Below, in pieces: positions 8,317 to 17,468 of a stretch of 64,000 nt of DNA. The notes under the pieces were generated by a model that was given only the letters and a program-made list of their open reading frames with translations, searched no databases and was not told the origin of the DNA. The stretch covers positions 1 through 64,000 of the forward strand of contig QULP01000011.1 of NCBI GenBank assembly GCA_003481745.1, given 5' to 3'. A program made the position numbers and the translations under genes. Origin of the DNA: Firmicutes bacterium OM04-13BH (GTDB lineage: Bacteria; Bacillota; Clostridia; Lachnospirales; Lachnospiraceae). Each line of letters begins with the position of its first letter. Position 1 is the stretch's first letter.

Positions 8317-9276
8317 TTACTGACTCATCTTAAATAACAATTCCTGATTTTTTTCTGAAAATAAATTTTCTTTTCGAAGCACAGTATAAGATAATACTTT
8401 GCCATGCACACAATACGTCATTTTTTTTAAAGCGTGTGAGAGTTCTACCAGACTTTCATATCCCACATTAAATTCATCCGGTACAAGCAAACACTCTGCT
8501 TCTCCGGTATCCAGATAATATGCTGCCTCTGTCGAGCAGCCAATTCCATAAATCATAGAACCATAAATTTCATTTTCTTTTACCGCTTTTCCTGCCTCTA
8601 CCAGACTTCGATCATCTAACGCAAACAGATAATCTACCTTTTCCTGCTGTTTTAATAGCTTTGCATCTTCTCCCGCTTCTGTCACCCAACAGATTTTGGC
8701 ATCTGTTTCTGACAAAGCATCCTGTACTCCTTTTTCTCGCTTTTTAATTGCTTCAGAACGATTATTACTTAAAAAAATTCCGACTTTCTTCTGCTTTAAT
8801 TTTCCATCGTTATCCTTTAACAACTCTTCTACCAGACGTTTTCCCATTTCATAATGGTCCGGCTCTGCTACAGGAATTTTGGAAGTGTTTTCAGGCGCTG
8901 CCGAAAGTTCAGAAAGCAATAACACCGGTACCTTTATTTTTTTTAACTGTTCTGCAAGCGTTTCGTCTGCTACCGGCTCGATAATCAGTGCATCTGCTCC
9001 TTTATCAATTTCATGTTGAATAGCAGACATTTCCTCTTTTGCAGTCTGAAACTGTGTCGGATTTATAATAAATACATCCACATTTTCATCCTGTGCTGCC
9101 ATCTTTAATCCATACTTAAAAGCCGACCATTGCGTTTCATCTGAATTTTGAATGATTACGGAAATTCTTTTTAAATCCTGCCCTTGCCTCTTTTGAACTG
9201 TAAAAATAATCATTCCGATCAGCAAACATCCTAAAATGCATTCCACTAAAATAAACATTTTTTTGCTACTTTTCAT
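8317..9276 (-). CDS. Membrane-anchored sugar-binding (periplasmic-binding-type) protein
   Basis: A 319-residue protein with a single N-terminal membrane anchor (FILVECILGCLLIGMIIF, no lipobox), followed by a ribose/galactose-binding-type fold beginning ISVIIQNSDETQW. The open frame extends to 9336, but the MKSSKK start at 9276 is chosen: AGGGA lies 8-9 bp before it, just at the end of the sensor-kinase gene. Its anchored form and place right after the kinase recall sensory binding proteins that present sugar to a YesM/LytS kinase (for example XylFII-LytS). Key sugar residues of MglB are not obvious here, so the ligand is open. Confidence 0.8.
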   Translation of the reverse strand: MKSSKKMFILVECILGCLLIGMIIFTVQKRQGQDLKRISVIIQNSDETQWSAFKYGLKMAAQDENVDVFIINPTQFQTAKEEMSAIQHEIDKGADALIIEPVADETLAEQLKKIKVPVLLLSELSAAPENTSKIPVAEPDHYEMGKRLVEELLKDNDGKLKQKKVGIFLSNNRSEAIKKREKGVQDALSETDAKICWVTEAGEDAKLLKQQEKVDYLFALDDRSLVEAGKAVKENEIYGSMIYGIGCSTEAAYYLDTGEAECLLVPDEFNVGYESLVELSHALKKMTYCVHGKVLSYTVLRKENLFSEKNQELLFKMSQ

Positions 9277-9280
9277 AAAT

Positions 9281-11143
9281 TTATTCCCTGTCTTTTTTCT
9301 GTATTTGATCCTTGCTGAATAAATAACCTTTTTCAAGAATCCGACGATTTTCTTCTGTATATACGATTGCAGGAATACGAATCAAAACTGTTGTTCCTTC
9401 ATCAAGTTCACTTTCGATTTTTAAGCCATACTCTTTTCCAAATAAGATTTGAATTCTGTTATTTACATTCGTAAGCCCTACTCCCGAACCTTTCTTGTGA
9501 ACTCGATTCGTATCCATCAAAAGAAATTCAATTTCTTCTTCCGGAATCCCAATTCCATTATCAATCACGGATAAAATCAACGTTCCCTCTTCTTTTGTTA
9601 CCTGAACCTTAATTTCTCCGTCCTCATCTTCTTCCAACAAGCTCATTCCATAGTTAATTGCATTTTCAAGAATTGGCTGCAGCGTTAATTTCACCGCACA
9701 ATATTGTTCCAATTCTTCATCTACTTCAAAAGCAACCTGAAATTTATTTTTATAACGCACTTTCTGGATATTCATATAACTTTTTGCATGCTGCAATTCA
9801 TCTTTTAAGCTGATAATCGTATGCCCTTTTGAAAGACTGATGCGGAATAGTTTTGCAAGCTGTGAGATCATAAACGTCGCTTCATCGTTTCGCTCTCCCT
9901 CAATCATCCAGGTAATCGAATCCAACGTATTATATAAAAAATGAGGATTAATCTGACTTTGTAAGGCATCCAGCTCACTTTTTCGCCTTTCATTTTGCTC
10001 CCATACAATTTCATTCATCAACATTTCATTGCGTTTATAAGAATTTTGGATTGACTTACCTAAATGCCGGATTTCCAGAGAACCACCAATATAAATATCC
10101 GGTTCTTTTCCGGCCTCATGCTCTGATACCGAATGATTCAATTTTAAAATCGGACTTGAAATTCGAAGTGAAACAATTCGATTGACAAGCACTAACATCA
10201 TTGCCATTAACAGCATCAACATCACAATAAAACATTGCAAATTCGTCAACTGATCTGTGAAAATCGAATACGGTATCACACCAACTAATTTCCAGCCGGT
10301 ATAACTGATTGGACTTACGATTACCTTTCTATGTTTTCCCTCGAAGTATTCATCATAAATCATCTTTTGTGATTTTGCGGCCGCTTCGCTGCTTTCACTG
10401 AGCTTTCCGTCACTAATCTGCATCTGTCTCGGATGATAAATGATTTTGCCATTACTATCACATAAATAAAAATACTGCCCATTTTCTAAGGTGTTAATCT
10501 GATCCATCATACGTGAGATTTCAGAATAATCCATATCTACCAACAAGACACCTTTTTGTGAATTTACACCATTTGTCAACTCCACAACACGACTTGAAGA
10601 AATAACCCAATAATAGCGAAACGTTCCATCATCAAATAAATTCTGGATATGTGGAATCGAAAAATGTATATTTTCCATTTCATCCATCGCATGGATAAAC
10701 CAATCCTGCTTTGTCACATTTGGATCCTCTTTTTGAGATACGACCGGCTCTGCTGCAATCAGACTTCCAAAATTATTATAAATTGCGATACTTCTTAATC
10801 TACTTTTATTTGCTTCATATAATAACTGCATTCCTTTTTGAATTTCTTCTGACTCCGTAGAAAAATCGCTTTCTTTTATCACACTATAATAAGCTGCATC
10901 GGAAATTTGTCTCATATTCATCAGATAATCTTCCATGCTTTCTTTGCTTTGTTCCATCAGTTTTTGTGTGCTTTTAATCATTTCCTGCCTGGATAAGTTA
11001 GAGAAACGCATATACATTACAATTCCCGTAAGCAGCATGATTGAAACAGAAATAATAGAAAACGCAACCATAATCGTCGACTGGATTCCGCCTGGTTTTA
11101 ATCTCTCTAAATAGTTTGCGATTTTATTTCTCACCTTTTGCAT
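9281..11143 (-). CDS. YesM-type sensor histidine kinase
   Basis: A histidine kinase of the YesM class (about 620-637 residues). Two membrane segments (about 40-62 and 321-342, counted from a possible ATG at 11194) enclose a 260-residue external sensor region of Cache type. A HAMP-like segment is followed by the His_kinase motif SQINPHFLYNTLDS (His about 418) and the ATPase with DNGIGIPEEE and GSGVGLTNV. The start is uncertain: ATG 11194 has no ribosome site; ATG 11143 or GTG 11134, just after GGAG, overlap the end of the response regulator by 10-20 bp and are more likely. It should phosphorylate the YesN-type regulator encoded directly upstream. Confidence 0.9.
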   Translation of the reverse strand: MQKVRNKIANYLERLKPGGIQSTIMVAFSIISVSIMLLTGIVMYMRFSNLSRQEMIKSTQKLMEQSKESMEDYLMNMRQISDAAYYSVIKESDFSTESEEIQKGMQLLYEANKSRLRSIAIYNNFGSLIAAEPVVSQKEDPNVTKQDWFIHAMDEMENIHFSIPHIQNLFDDGTFRYYWVISSSRVVELTNGVNSQKGVLLVDMDYSEISRMMDQINTLENGQYFYLCDSNGKIIYHPRQMQISDGKLSESSEAAAKSQKMIYDEYFEGKHRKVIVSPISYTGWKLVGVIPYSIFTDQLTNLQCFIVMLMLLMAMMLVLVNRIVSLRISSPILKLNHSVSEHEAGKEPDIYIGGSLEIRHLGKSIQNSYKRNEMLMNEIVWEQNERRKSELDALQSQINPHFLYNTLDSITWMIEGERNDEATFMISQLAKLFRISLSKGHTIISLKDELQHAKSYMNIQKVRYKNKFQVAFEVDEELEQYCAVKLTLQPILENAINYGMSLLEEDEDGEIKVQVTKEEGTLILSVIDNGIGIPEEEIEFLLMDTNRVHKKGSGVGLTNVNNRIQILFGKEYGLKIESELDEGTTVLIRIPAIVYTEENRRILEKGYLFSKDQIQKKDRE

Positions 11144-12734
11144 ACTCCGTTCTATATTTCGATGGAGAAACTCCATATTGTCTTTTAAATACATAACTAA
11201 AATAATTTGCGTCGGTATATCCTACACTTTTTGCAATCATGTAACTTTTTTCGTTTGTTTCTATTAAACGTTTACATGCTTTTTCCATACGATACTCTGT
11301 CAGATAACCCACAAAAGAATTTCCGGTCTCTTTTTTAAACATGCTCGAAAAATACGAATTTGACACTCCTAATTCTTCACAAATATCATCCAAAGAAAGC
11401 CCTTCTTCTCTATAATGACTTTCTACATAGGTTTTTGCTTTTGTGATCAACGACTTTGTAGAAGACGAACGGGCATCTGTAATCTGCTCCCGAAAAGAGA
11501 GGCTCACTTTTAACAACCATTTTTTTAGTCCTTCCGGTTCTAAATTGATTAAAATCTGATAAATCTCTCCCATTTCTCCGGAAAACTCTTTACTGCTAAT
11601 TTCATTATTTTCAGAAAAACGATACAAGGTACTGATTAGTTCCATTAATGCAACATGATGTTTTTGTAGTGTCTCAGATGGCACAAACAAATGTTTTAAA
11701 TAATTTTCCACGCTTTCTTCTATTTGTGCTTCGGAGCCAAGGCGAATCATTTTAAATAGTTCTAAAAGTTCTCCCTCGCTTGACACTTCCTGGTCGACCT
11801 GTTTTTTCGGGACAATTTCCTTAATATTAATTGCTCTGGAACTTCCATATAATACTCTGTAGGAAACCGCCTCTTTTGCCCCTTGATAAGATTTTGACAA
11901 TTCCAGCAGTTCGTTACAAACTGCCCCAACTCCGATGGTGGTAACGGCGCCAAGAATTCTATGCACATATTTACAAAAGCGGTCACATTCGTCTGTCAAT
12001 TCCGAAATCTCACTTTCCTGTCTAAGCTGTACAATTAAAACAGTATTTCCTAAATAAGCAAAGCATTTCGCTTTCCATTTTGGTGCTAATTGCTCTTTTG
12101 CCTGCCTTTCAACTGAAATTGCTAACAATTGCGGATTCATTCCTTCCGGCACCCGATTGGTCGATGTATGAATCACGATGCAGCCAAACACAGGCGCTTC
12201 AAATTGAATTTGATAATCTTTTAAATATTGTTCTAACTGTTCTTCATAAATGCGTCCTTCAATTAAAGTCGAATAAAAGTTTGCCTGAAGCAGCGGTAAG
12301 GAATCCATATAATACTTTTGCAGCGTTTCTACATTTCGTTTTTCGTCGATTTCCTGATCCAATTTCTGTTTTAATTTTGCAAATACTTCTGTTAGTTCAA
12401 TCGCATTTAACGGTTTTAAGATATATTCTTCGATCTCCAAGTGAACGGCTTCTTTTGCATATTCAAATTCATCAAAGCCGGTAAATAACAAAATTTTTGT
12501 TGTCGGATATCGGCTTTTGATTTCGCCACAAAGCTGCATCCCGTCCATATAAGGCATTCGAATATCTGTCATTACTACATCCGGTTGGAATTCCTCTATC
12601 ATCTCAAGCGCCTTTAAACCATTATTCGCATGACCAATTACGCAAAATCCAAGCTTGTCCCAATCTATTTTTCTTTCAATCACTTGTGTTACTTCTTCTT
12701 CATCATCCACCAAAAGCAAGCTATATGTATTCAT
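11124..12734 (-). CDS. YesN-type response regulator with AraC DNA-binding domain
   Basis: A 536-residue regulator. The receiver domain (about 1-120) has the acidic pair D10/D11, phospho-acceptor D57 in MTDIRMPYMDG, and Lys in EYILKPLNA. A long central segment follows, and the C-terminal 100 residues are an AraC/XylS double helix-turn-helix (LSLDDICEELGVSNSYFSSMFKKETG, then IAKSVGYTDANYFSYVFKRQYG). GGAGAAAAGCGG precedes ATG 12734. It heads a four-gene group with the kinase and two sugar-binding proteins, placed just after the mglBAC transporter, so mglB is the likely target. That regulation is inferred. Confidence 0.93.
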   Translation of the reverse strand: MNTYSLLLVDDEEEVTQVIERKIDWDKLGFCVIGHANNGLKALEMIEEFQPDVVMTDIRMPYMDGMQLCGEIKSRYPTTKILLFTGFDEFEYAKEAVHLEIEEYILKPLNAIELTEVFAKLKQKLDQEIDEKRNVETLQKYYMDSLPLLQANFYSTLIEGRIYEEQLEQYLKDYQIQFEAPVFGCIVIHTSTNRVPEGMNPQLLAISVERQAKEQLAPKWKAKCFAYLGNTVLIVQLRQESEISELTDECDRFCKYVHRILGAVTTIGVGAVCNELLELSKSYQGAKEAVSYRVLYGSSRAINIKEIVPKKQVDQEVSSEGELLELFKMIRLGSEAQIEESVENYLKHLFVPSETLQKHHVALMELISTLYRFSENNEISSKEFSGEMGEIYQILINLEPEGLKKWLLKVSLSFREQITDARSSSTKSLITKAKTYVESHYREEGLSLDDICEELGVSNSYFSSMFKKETGNSFVGYLTEYRMEKACKRLIETNEKSYMIAKSVGYTDANYFSYVFKRQYGVSPSKYRTEYAKGEK

Positions 12735-12783
12735 CCGCTTTTCTCCATTTTTTTAATTTTCTTTTTATTATACATGATTTTAT

Positions 12784-12820
12784 GCAAAAAAAGAATCCTG
12801 CATTTTTTTGCAGGACTCTT
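12784..12820 (-). terminator. Terminator of the mglBAC operon
   Basis: AAGAATCCTGCA (12791-12802) pairs with TGCAGGACTCTT (12809-12820) with one mismatch and is followed on the minus strand by seven T. It separates mglC from the response-regulator gene. A TATAAT (minus strand, 12767-12772) right after it may start the regulator transcript, although no good -35 is visible. Confidence 0.85.
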
Positions 12821-12840
12821 CCTTTTGTCTTGATTTTTTA

Positions 12841-14490
12841 TTATTTTTTCTGTACGTATTTTAAGCAGTCCAGTGTTACCGCTACAAGAATAATGATACC
12901 TGAGAATACGAACTGAAGGTTTGTATCAATACCAAGAATAGTAAGAGAATAGGTCAGTGCTGTAAAGATAAATACACCGGTTACAACGCCTGAAATTTTA
13001 CCAATACCACCGGTAAAGGATACACCACCTACAACACAGGCTGCGATGGCATCCATTTCCCATCCCTGTCCATATGCTGCGGAACCGGAACCAACCATTC
13101 TTGCACATTCCAGCCAGGCACCAAATCCATAAAGAATACCTGCCATGATGAATGCACCAAGCATAACTCCAAATACTGAGATACCAGAAACTGCTGCGGC
13201 TTCCGGATTTCCACCTACTGCGAAAAGATTTTTTCCAAATGTGGTTTTATTCCAGATAAACCATACAATTGCAACTGCTGCAACAGCCCAAAGAATAATA
13301 GTTGGGAAACCATTTACTTTTGGAATGATCATTCCCGGAATAGATGCCTCAATCGCACCAAAGGATACACCTTTTGTTGAATAAGTAACTAAACCAAAGA
13401 TTACAAGCATATTTGCCATCGTTGAGATGAACGGATGCATTTGAAATTTCGCTGTAAAAAAGCCTGCAATTGTAGTAAACAAAGTACATAAGAATACACA
13501 CACAACTAATGCAAGGAATACTCTGCCTCCAACAGACATTCCGGTAAAGTCAAACACATGTCCAAATACTGTACCGGTATTTATACCCTGATGCATGATA
13601 ATGGTTGCTGCAGTCATACCCATACCAACCATACGTCCGATTGACAAGTCTGTACCGGTAAGCAAGATCAAACCTGCAACACCAAGTGCTAAGAACATTC
13701 TAGGAGATGCCTGCTGTAAAATGTTTAACACATTGTTATAAGTTAACAGTGGAGTACCTTTTTTAATCGGAGTAATAATACACAGTGCAACGAATACTAA
13801 GATAATTGCAATATACAATCCATTCTGTAAGAAGAAAGAACGGGTATTAAATTTGTATTTGTAGTTTTCCCATTTCTGCTCTCTGGTCTCTAAGAAAGTA
13901 AATTTTGACAAACGAAGCATATCAATTAAATGATATTTATAACTAAATGCTTCATGTTTTTCGTCTTTAATTGCCTGATACTCTTTCTGCAACTCTAATT
14001 TTGCATTGGATAAACGGTTCTTATAAACGTAATTTTCATCTTTAATTTCTTTTTGCTCTTTTAATCCGGAAAGAATTTCTTTATGCTGTCTCTCTAACTC
14101 TGCAACTCTTTCTTTATAGTGTTCCTGAGCCTGTACTTTTTCCGCTGCACAACTTTCTTTTACCGGTGTGTAATACTCTTTATCAAAATGAGCTTTTAAA
14201 TAATTTTCTGCATCTGCAATTAATTTTGAAATTTCATCTTTATTTTTATTTTCAACTGCTTTTGCTTTTTCAAGTTCAACCTGATACTGTGAAATTCGGT
14301 TTTCACGTTCTCCTTTTGTAAGAGTACGATCCCTTTTGATTCCATCAATAACATTTTGGTACTCTAATACCTTTGCAGTACCATCTTTTCTAAGTACATC
14401 AATTTGTTTTTGAATTTTACCAACATATTCGTCAATTGGCTGACGAAGTTTCATCTTATCTTCTGATGTAAGAATTTTACTATTTGCCAT
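12841..14490 (-). CDS. mglC: Galactose/methyl-galactoside ABC permease with long N-terminal extension
   Basis: A 549-residue permease. Residues about 223-549 are a normal MglC/RbsC membrane domain (LLTGTDLSIGRMVGMG, then AVGGNPEAAAVSGIS, the EAA-like contact with the ATPase). The first 220 residues are an extra, highly charged, probably coiled-coil or helical cytoplasmic region rich in Lys, Glu and Gln, absent from E. coli MglC (336 residues). A TTG at 14499 is in frame, but AGGGAG lies 10 bp before ATG 14490, chosen here. It follows mglA by 21 bp. The substrate is inferred from operon and similarity. Confidence 0.92.
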   Translation of the reverse strand: MANSKILTSEDKMKLRQPIDEYVGKIQKQIDVLRKDGTAKVLEYQNVIDGIKRDRTLTKGERENRISQYQVELEKAKAVENKNKDEISKLIADAENYLKAHFDKEYYTPVKESCAAEKVQAQEHYKERVAELERQHKEILSGLKEQKEIKDENYVYKNRLSNAKLELQKEYQAIKDEKHEAFSYKYHLIDMLRLSKFTFLETREQKWENYKYKFNTRSFFLQNGLYIAIILVFVALCIITPIKKGTPLLTYNNVLNILQQASPRMFLALGVAGLILLTGTDLSIGRMVGMGMTAATIIMHQGINTGTVFGHVFDFTGMSVGGRVFLALVVCVFLCTLFTTIAGFFTAKFQMHPFISTMANMLVIFGLVTYSTKGVSFGAIEASIPGMIIPKVNGFPTIILWAVAAVAIVWFIWNKTTFGKNLFAVGGNPEAAAVSGISVFGVMLGAFIMAGILYGFGAWLECARMVGSGSAAYGQGWEMDAIAACVVGGVSFTGGIGKISGVVTGVFIFTALTYSLTILGIDTNLQFVFSGIIILVAVTLDCLKYVQKK

Positions 14491-14511
14491 ATCTATCAAT
14501 CTCCCTTTATT

Positions 14512-16020
14512 TTACAGATACTTCGCACTCAGTCTCAAAAGTTCTTCCTGATTCGTCTCTTTTGTATTTACAATTCCAGAAAGACGTCCATTTGACATTA
14601 CGCCGATTCTGTTTGTAATTCCAAGAATCTCAGGCATTTCTGAAGAAACTACAATAACTGTTTTTCCTTGTTTTGCCATGTTAATAATCAGCTCATAAAT
14701 CTCATATTTTGCACCAACATCAATTCCTCGTGTCGGCTCATCCATCATAAATACTTTTGGATCTCTCTCCAACCATTTTCCGAAGATGACTTTCTGCTGG
14801 TTTCCACCGGAAAGACTTGAAATCATATCATCCGGTCCCATACACTTGGTATGCATAGTCTTGATTTCTTTTGATGTTGCTCTGACCATTTTTGGATCAG
14901 AAAGTGCAACTCCGTTTTTATATGCATTTAAGTTGGCAATGGTTGTATTAAATGTAAGGTCTCCTTTTAAAAACAGACCATTTGCTTTACGTTCCTCTGT
15001 AATCATAGCGAAACCATGCTCCATTGCTTCTTTTGCACTATTGAAATTCATCAACTGATGGTTTAAATAGACACGCCCTGCTGCTCTTGTCCTTACACCA
15101 AAAATTGTTTCTAATAGTTCCGTACGTCCTGCCCCCACAAGTCCGTACAACCCAAAGATTTCTCCTTCTCTTACATCAAATGTAATATCATCAAGATGTG
15201 GCTCAAACTTCGTTGACAAATGCTGAATCGATAACACAACATCTTTTGGAACATTGTCTACCGGTGGGAAACGATTTTCCAGTACACGTCCTACCATTGA
15301 AGCAATCAACTCATTCATGTTTGTCTCTTTTGAACTCTTTGTCATAACCAGATTTCCATCTCGAAGTACTGAGATCTCATCACAGATTTCAAAAATCTCA
15401 TCCATCTTATGCGAAATGTAAATCAAAGAAATCCCCTGTGATTTTAACATTCGCATCATTTCAAATAATTTATTAACTTCTTGTACCATCAAGGATGAAG
15501 TTGGTTCATCCAGTACGATTACTTTCGCATTATAAGAAATTGCTTTTGCAATTTCACACATCTGTCGCTCAGATACCGACATATTTTTCATTGGCTGATC
15601 TAAGTTAACAGTCATTCCAAGCTTTCTGAAAAGTTCAGATGCTTCTCTTTTCATTCGGCTTTCATCGATCATTCCCATTGAATTGACCGGATAGCGGCCA
15701 AGGAATAAATTATCTACCACATTTCTTTCCAAACACTGGTTCAATTCCTGATGAACCATCGCAATTCCATTTTCAAGAGCATCTTTCGGTCCGGAAAAGC
15801 TTACTTCTTTTCCATCGAGAAAAATACTTCCCTCGTCTTTCTGATATGTACCAAAAAGACATTTCATCATTGTTGACTTACCGGCACCATTTTCTCCCAT
15901 AAGACCCATTACGGTTCCTCGTTTCACATCAAGATTGATGTGATCCAGCACTCGATTTCGGCCAAAGGATTTACTCATTCCACGAATCGATAAGACATTT
16001 TCTTCTCTCTTATCTGTCAT
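14512..16020 (-). CDS. mglA: Galactose ABC importer ATP-binding protein
   Basis: A 502-residue sugar ABC ATPase with two tandem nucleotide-binding domains. The first has Walker A GENGAGKSTMMK (about 40-51), signature VSERQMCEIAKA and Walker B VIVLDEPTSSL. The second (about 260-500) has the degenerate Walker A GLVGAGRTELLE usual in this family, signature SLSGGNQQKV and FMMDEPTRGIDVG. It powers the MglC permease at the inner face of the membrane. AGGAG precedes ATG 16020. A GC-rich hairpin separates it from mglB. Confidence 0.95.
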   Translation of the reverse strand: MTDKREENVLSIRGMSKSFGRNRVLDHINLDVKRGTVMGLMGENGAGKSTMMKCLFGTYQKDEGSIFLDGKEVSFSGPKDALENGIAMVHQELNQCLERNVVDNLFLGRYPVNSMGMIDESRMKREASELFRKLGMTVNLDQPMKNMSVSERQMCEIAKAISYNAKVIVLDEPTSSLMVQEVNKLFEMMRMLKSQGISLIYISHKMDEIFEICDEISVLRDGNLVMTKSSKETNMNELIASMVGRVLENRFPPVDNVPKDVVLSIQHLSTKFEPHLDDITFDVREGEIFGLYGLVGAGRTELLETIFGVRTRAAGRVYLNHQLMNFNSAKEAMEHGFAMITEERKANGLFLKGDLTFNTTIANLNAYKNGVALSDPKMVRATSKEIKTMHTKCMGPDDMISSLSGGNQQKVIFGKWLERDPKVFMMDEPTRGIDVGAKYEIYELIINMAKQGKTVIVVSSEMPEILGITNRIGVMSNGRLSGIVNTKETNQEELLRLSAKYL

Positions 16021-16052
16021 ATTCTCACTCCTGTAAACATTCGTTAGCGAAA

Positions 16053-16080
16053 TTTTAGGGGGAAGTACTCCCCCCTAAAA
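16053..16080 (-). terminator. Intercistronic hairpin between mglB and mglA
   Basis: TTTTAGGGGG (16053-16062) pairs with CCCCCTAAAA (16071-16080). It lies about 35 bp after the mglB stop inside the operon. Such hairpins often protect the upstream message or partly stop transcription, giving more binding protein than transporter. The role is inferred. Confidence 0.65.
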
Positions 16081-16115
16081 CTTACTTGTTTTCATTCCTT
16101 TTTTTTACATTTAAA

Positions 16116-17414
16116 TTACTGATTTAAAATTGCAGTATAGGAAGCTGCGTTATCTGTTTTAACCATGTTGATTGCAAATGCATCATACTGGCTTGGATTT
16201 CCTAAACGGTTTGTGATATTAGATTCTGTCTGTCCATCACCTGCAATATATTCGATATCCAGATTTAAGAGATCATCATATTTCTGAAGCAGTGGCTGAT
16301 AAGTAGAACCTAAGAAGTTATCACCAGAGTTATAGATGTTTAACCATACTTTTTTAGATGGATGTGCAGATTCATCTAACTGTTTAGATACTGGTTCCCA
16401 AACAACTGTAGAATCTGTAAAGTCTGTGTAGTTGTCTGCTGTAACCGCTACGTTTAATGCATAGTAAGAACGTTCGTCTTCTTTGTATGTATATACATCA
16501 TCACTTAATACGTTTCCTGCATCATCTGCGGTTCCGATACCTGTATCAATATCAACACCGTCTAATGAGTTACGCAGTACACGAAGTGTTAAATAAGCCT
16601 GTACGTCTGCATGCTGGCTGATTGTTCCGCCGTATCCTTCTCCGATTGCAGCAACTGCATCGCTGTTTGCATCATATCCGAATGTAGGAACTTTGTTATC
16701 TTTTGACCATGCATTGAACATAGACATTCCCATACCATCGTTGTTTGAAACAACAACATCGATGTCTTTACCAAAAGAAGAAGACCATGTACCGATTGCA
16801 TTACCTGCTGTTGCAGCATCCCAGGTTGCACCTGCGGAGTTTTTCATTTCCTGAGAAGCTAACTCACGTACAACATATTCTTTTCCGTTTACTTCAATTT
16901 TTCCATCCTGTACTGCTGTTGCGGTACCATCGGTATTTGTTCCAACCGGAGCACTATCTACTTCACCATCTTTTTCAACTGCGGTTCCAAGAGCTTTACG
17001 CACACCTCTTGTACGTGCGATTGAGTCATTATGTCCGATATCTCCGACTGCCAAAACATAACCGATTACTCCATCTCCGTTACGGTCGATTTTGTCAATA
17101 TTTTTCTCAATATATTCTTTTACCATTGTTCCCTGAAGTTCTGCACCCTGATTTGCATCAAAACCTACATAATAAGTATCTTTGTTGAAGTTTAATGCAG
17201 TTGTATCAAGTTCACCCGTTGAACTGTTAGATGGCTGACGGTTGAACCATACTAAAGGTTTATCTTTGTTTGCTACATCTGAGCTTGCCTCAGCGCCGGA
17301 TTCTGTTTTTGCATCATCTTTCTTTGCACTGTCACCAGAGTCTCCTGAACCACATGCTACAGTTGAAAGCGCAAGTACGCTTGCCATTGCCATTAACGCT
17401 AATTTTCTCTTCAT
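16116..17414 (-). CDS. mglB: Circularly permuted galactose-type sugar-binding lipoprotein
   Basis: A 432-residue lipoprotein (signal peptide, lipobox STVAC, Cys21, then an acidic Ser/Asp/Lys linker). The mature fold begins at DKPLVWFNRQ (51-60), which matches the middle of E. coli MglB (VVFFNKEP), runs through the calcium-type loop DRNGDGVIG (110-118), GHNDSIAR (127-134), TWDAATA (197-203), SNNDGMG (223-229) and FGYDAN (245-250) to the normal C-terminus. After a linker (about 336-353) come the parts that usually stand first: KVWLNIYNSGDNF (355-367) and DAFAINMVKTDNAASY. Equivalents of the sugar residues Asn91, His152, Asp154, Arg158, Trp183, Asn211, Asp236, Asp14 and Phe16 are each present once; Asn256 seems replaced by Gln. 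It starts the mglBAC operon behind AAAAGGAG. Sugar specificity is probably galactose/glucose. Confidence 0.88.
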   Translation of the reverse strand: MKRKLALMAMASVLALSTVACGSGDSGDSAKKDDAKTESGAEASSDVANKDKPLVWFNRQPSNSSTGELDTTALNFNKDTYYVGFDANQGAELQGTMVKEYIEKNIDKIDRNGDGVIGYVLAVGDIGHNDSIARTRGVRKALGTAVEKDGEVDSAPVGTNTDGTATAVQDGKIEVNGKEYVVRELASQEMKNSAGATWDAATAGNAIGTWSSSFGKDIDVVVSNNDGMGMSMFNAWSKDNKVPTFGYDANSDAVAAIGEGYGGTISQHADVQAYLTLRVLRNSLDGVDIDTGIGTADDAGNVLSDDVYTYKEDERSYYALNVAVTADNYTDFTDSTVVWEPVSKQLDESAHPSKKVWLNIYNSGDNFLGSTYQPLLQKYDDLLNLDIEYIAGDGQTESNITNRLGNPSQYDAFAINMVKTDNAASYTAILNQ

Positions 17415-17462
17415 AATTTTTTCTCCTTTTCATTTTTGCTCAAGTGTTTTGTTTATGTTGAC

Positions 17463-17468
17463 AGTATA
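17463..17468 (-). promoter_or_regulatory. Candidate -10 element of the mglB promoter
   Basis: A minus-strand TATACT lies 49 bp before the mglB start. No good -35 hexamer is found 16-18 bp upstream, as expected for an activator-dependent promoter; the YesN-type regulator encoded after mglC is a candidate activator. No clear cre site was seen. Confidence 0.35.

Noticed and set aside
16589..17188. Antisense and alternate frames over mglB
   Set aside because: Low-complexity His/Leu/Gln-rich translations without ribosome sites.
16116..17414. The permuted MglB as an assembly error or a fusion of two fragments
   Set aside because: One continuous frame with lipobox, ligand residues each present once, a plausible linker and normal operon spacing; an error would leave duplicated or missing segments.
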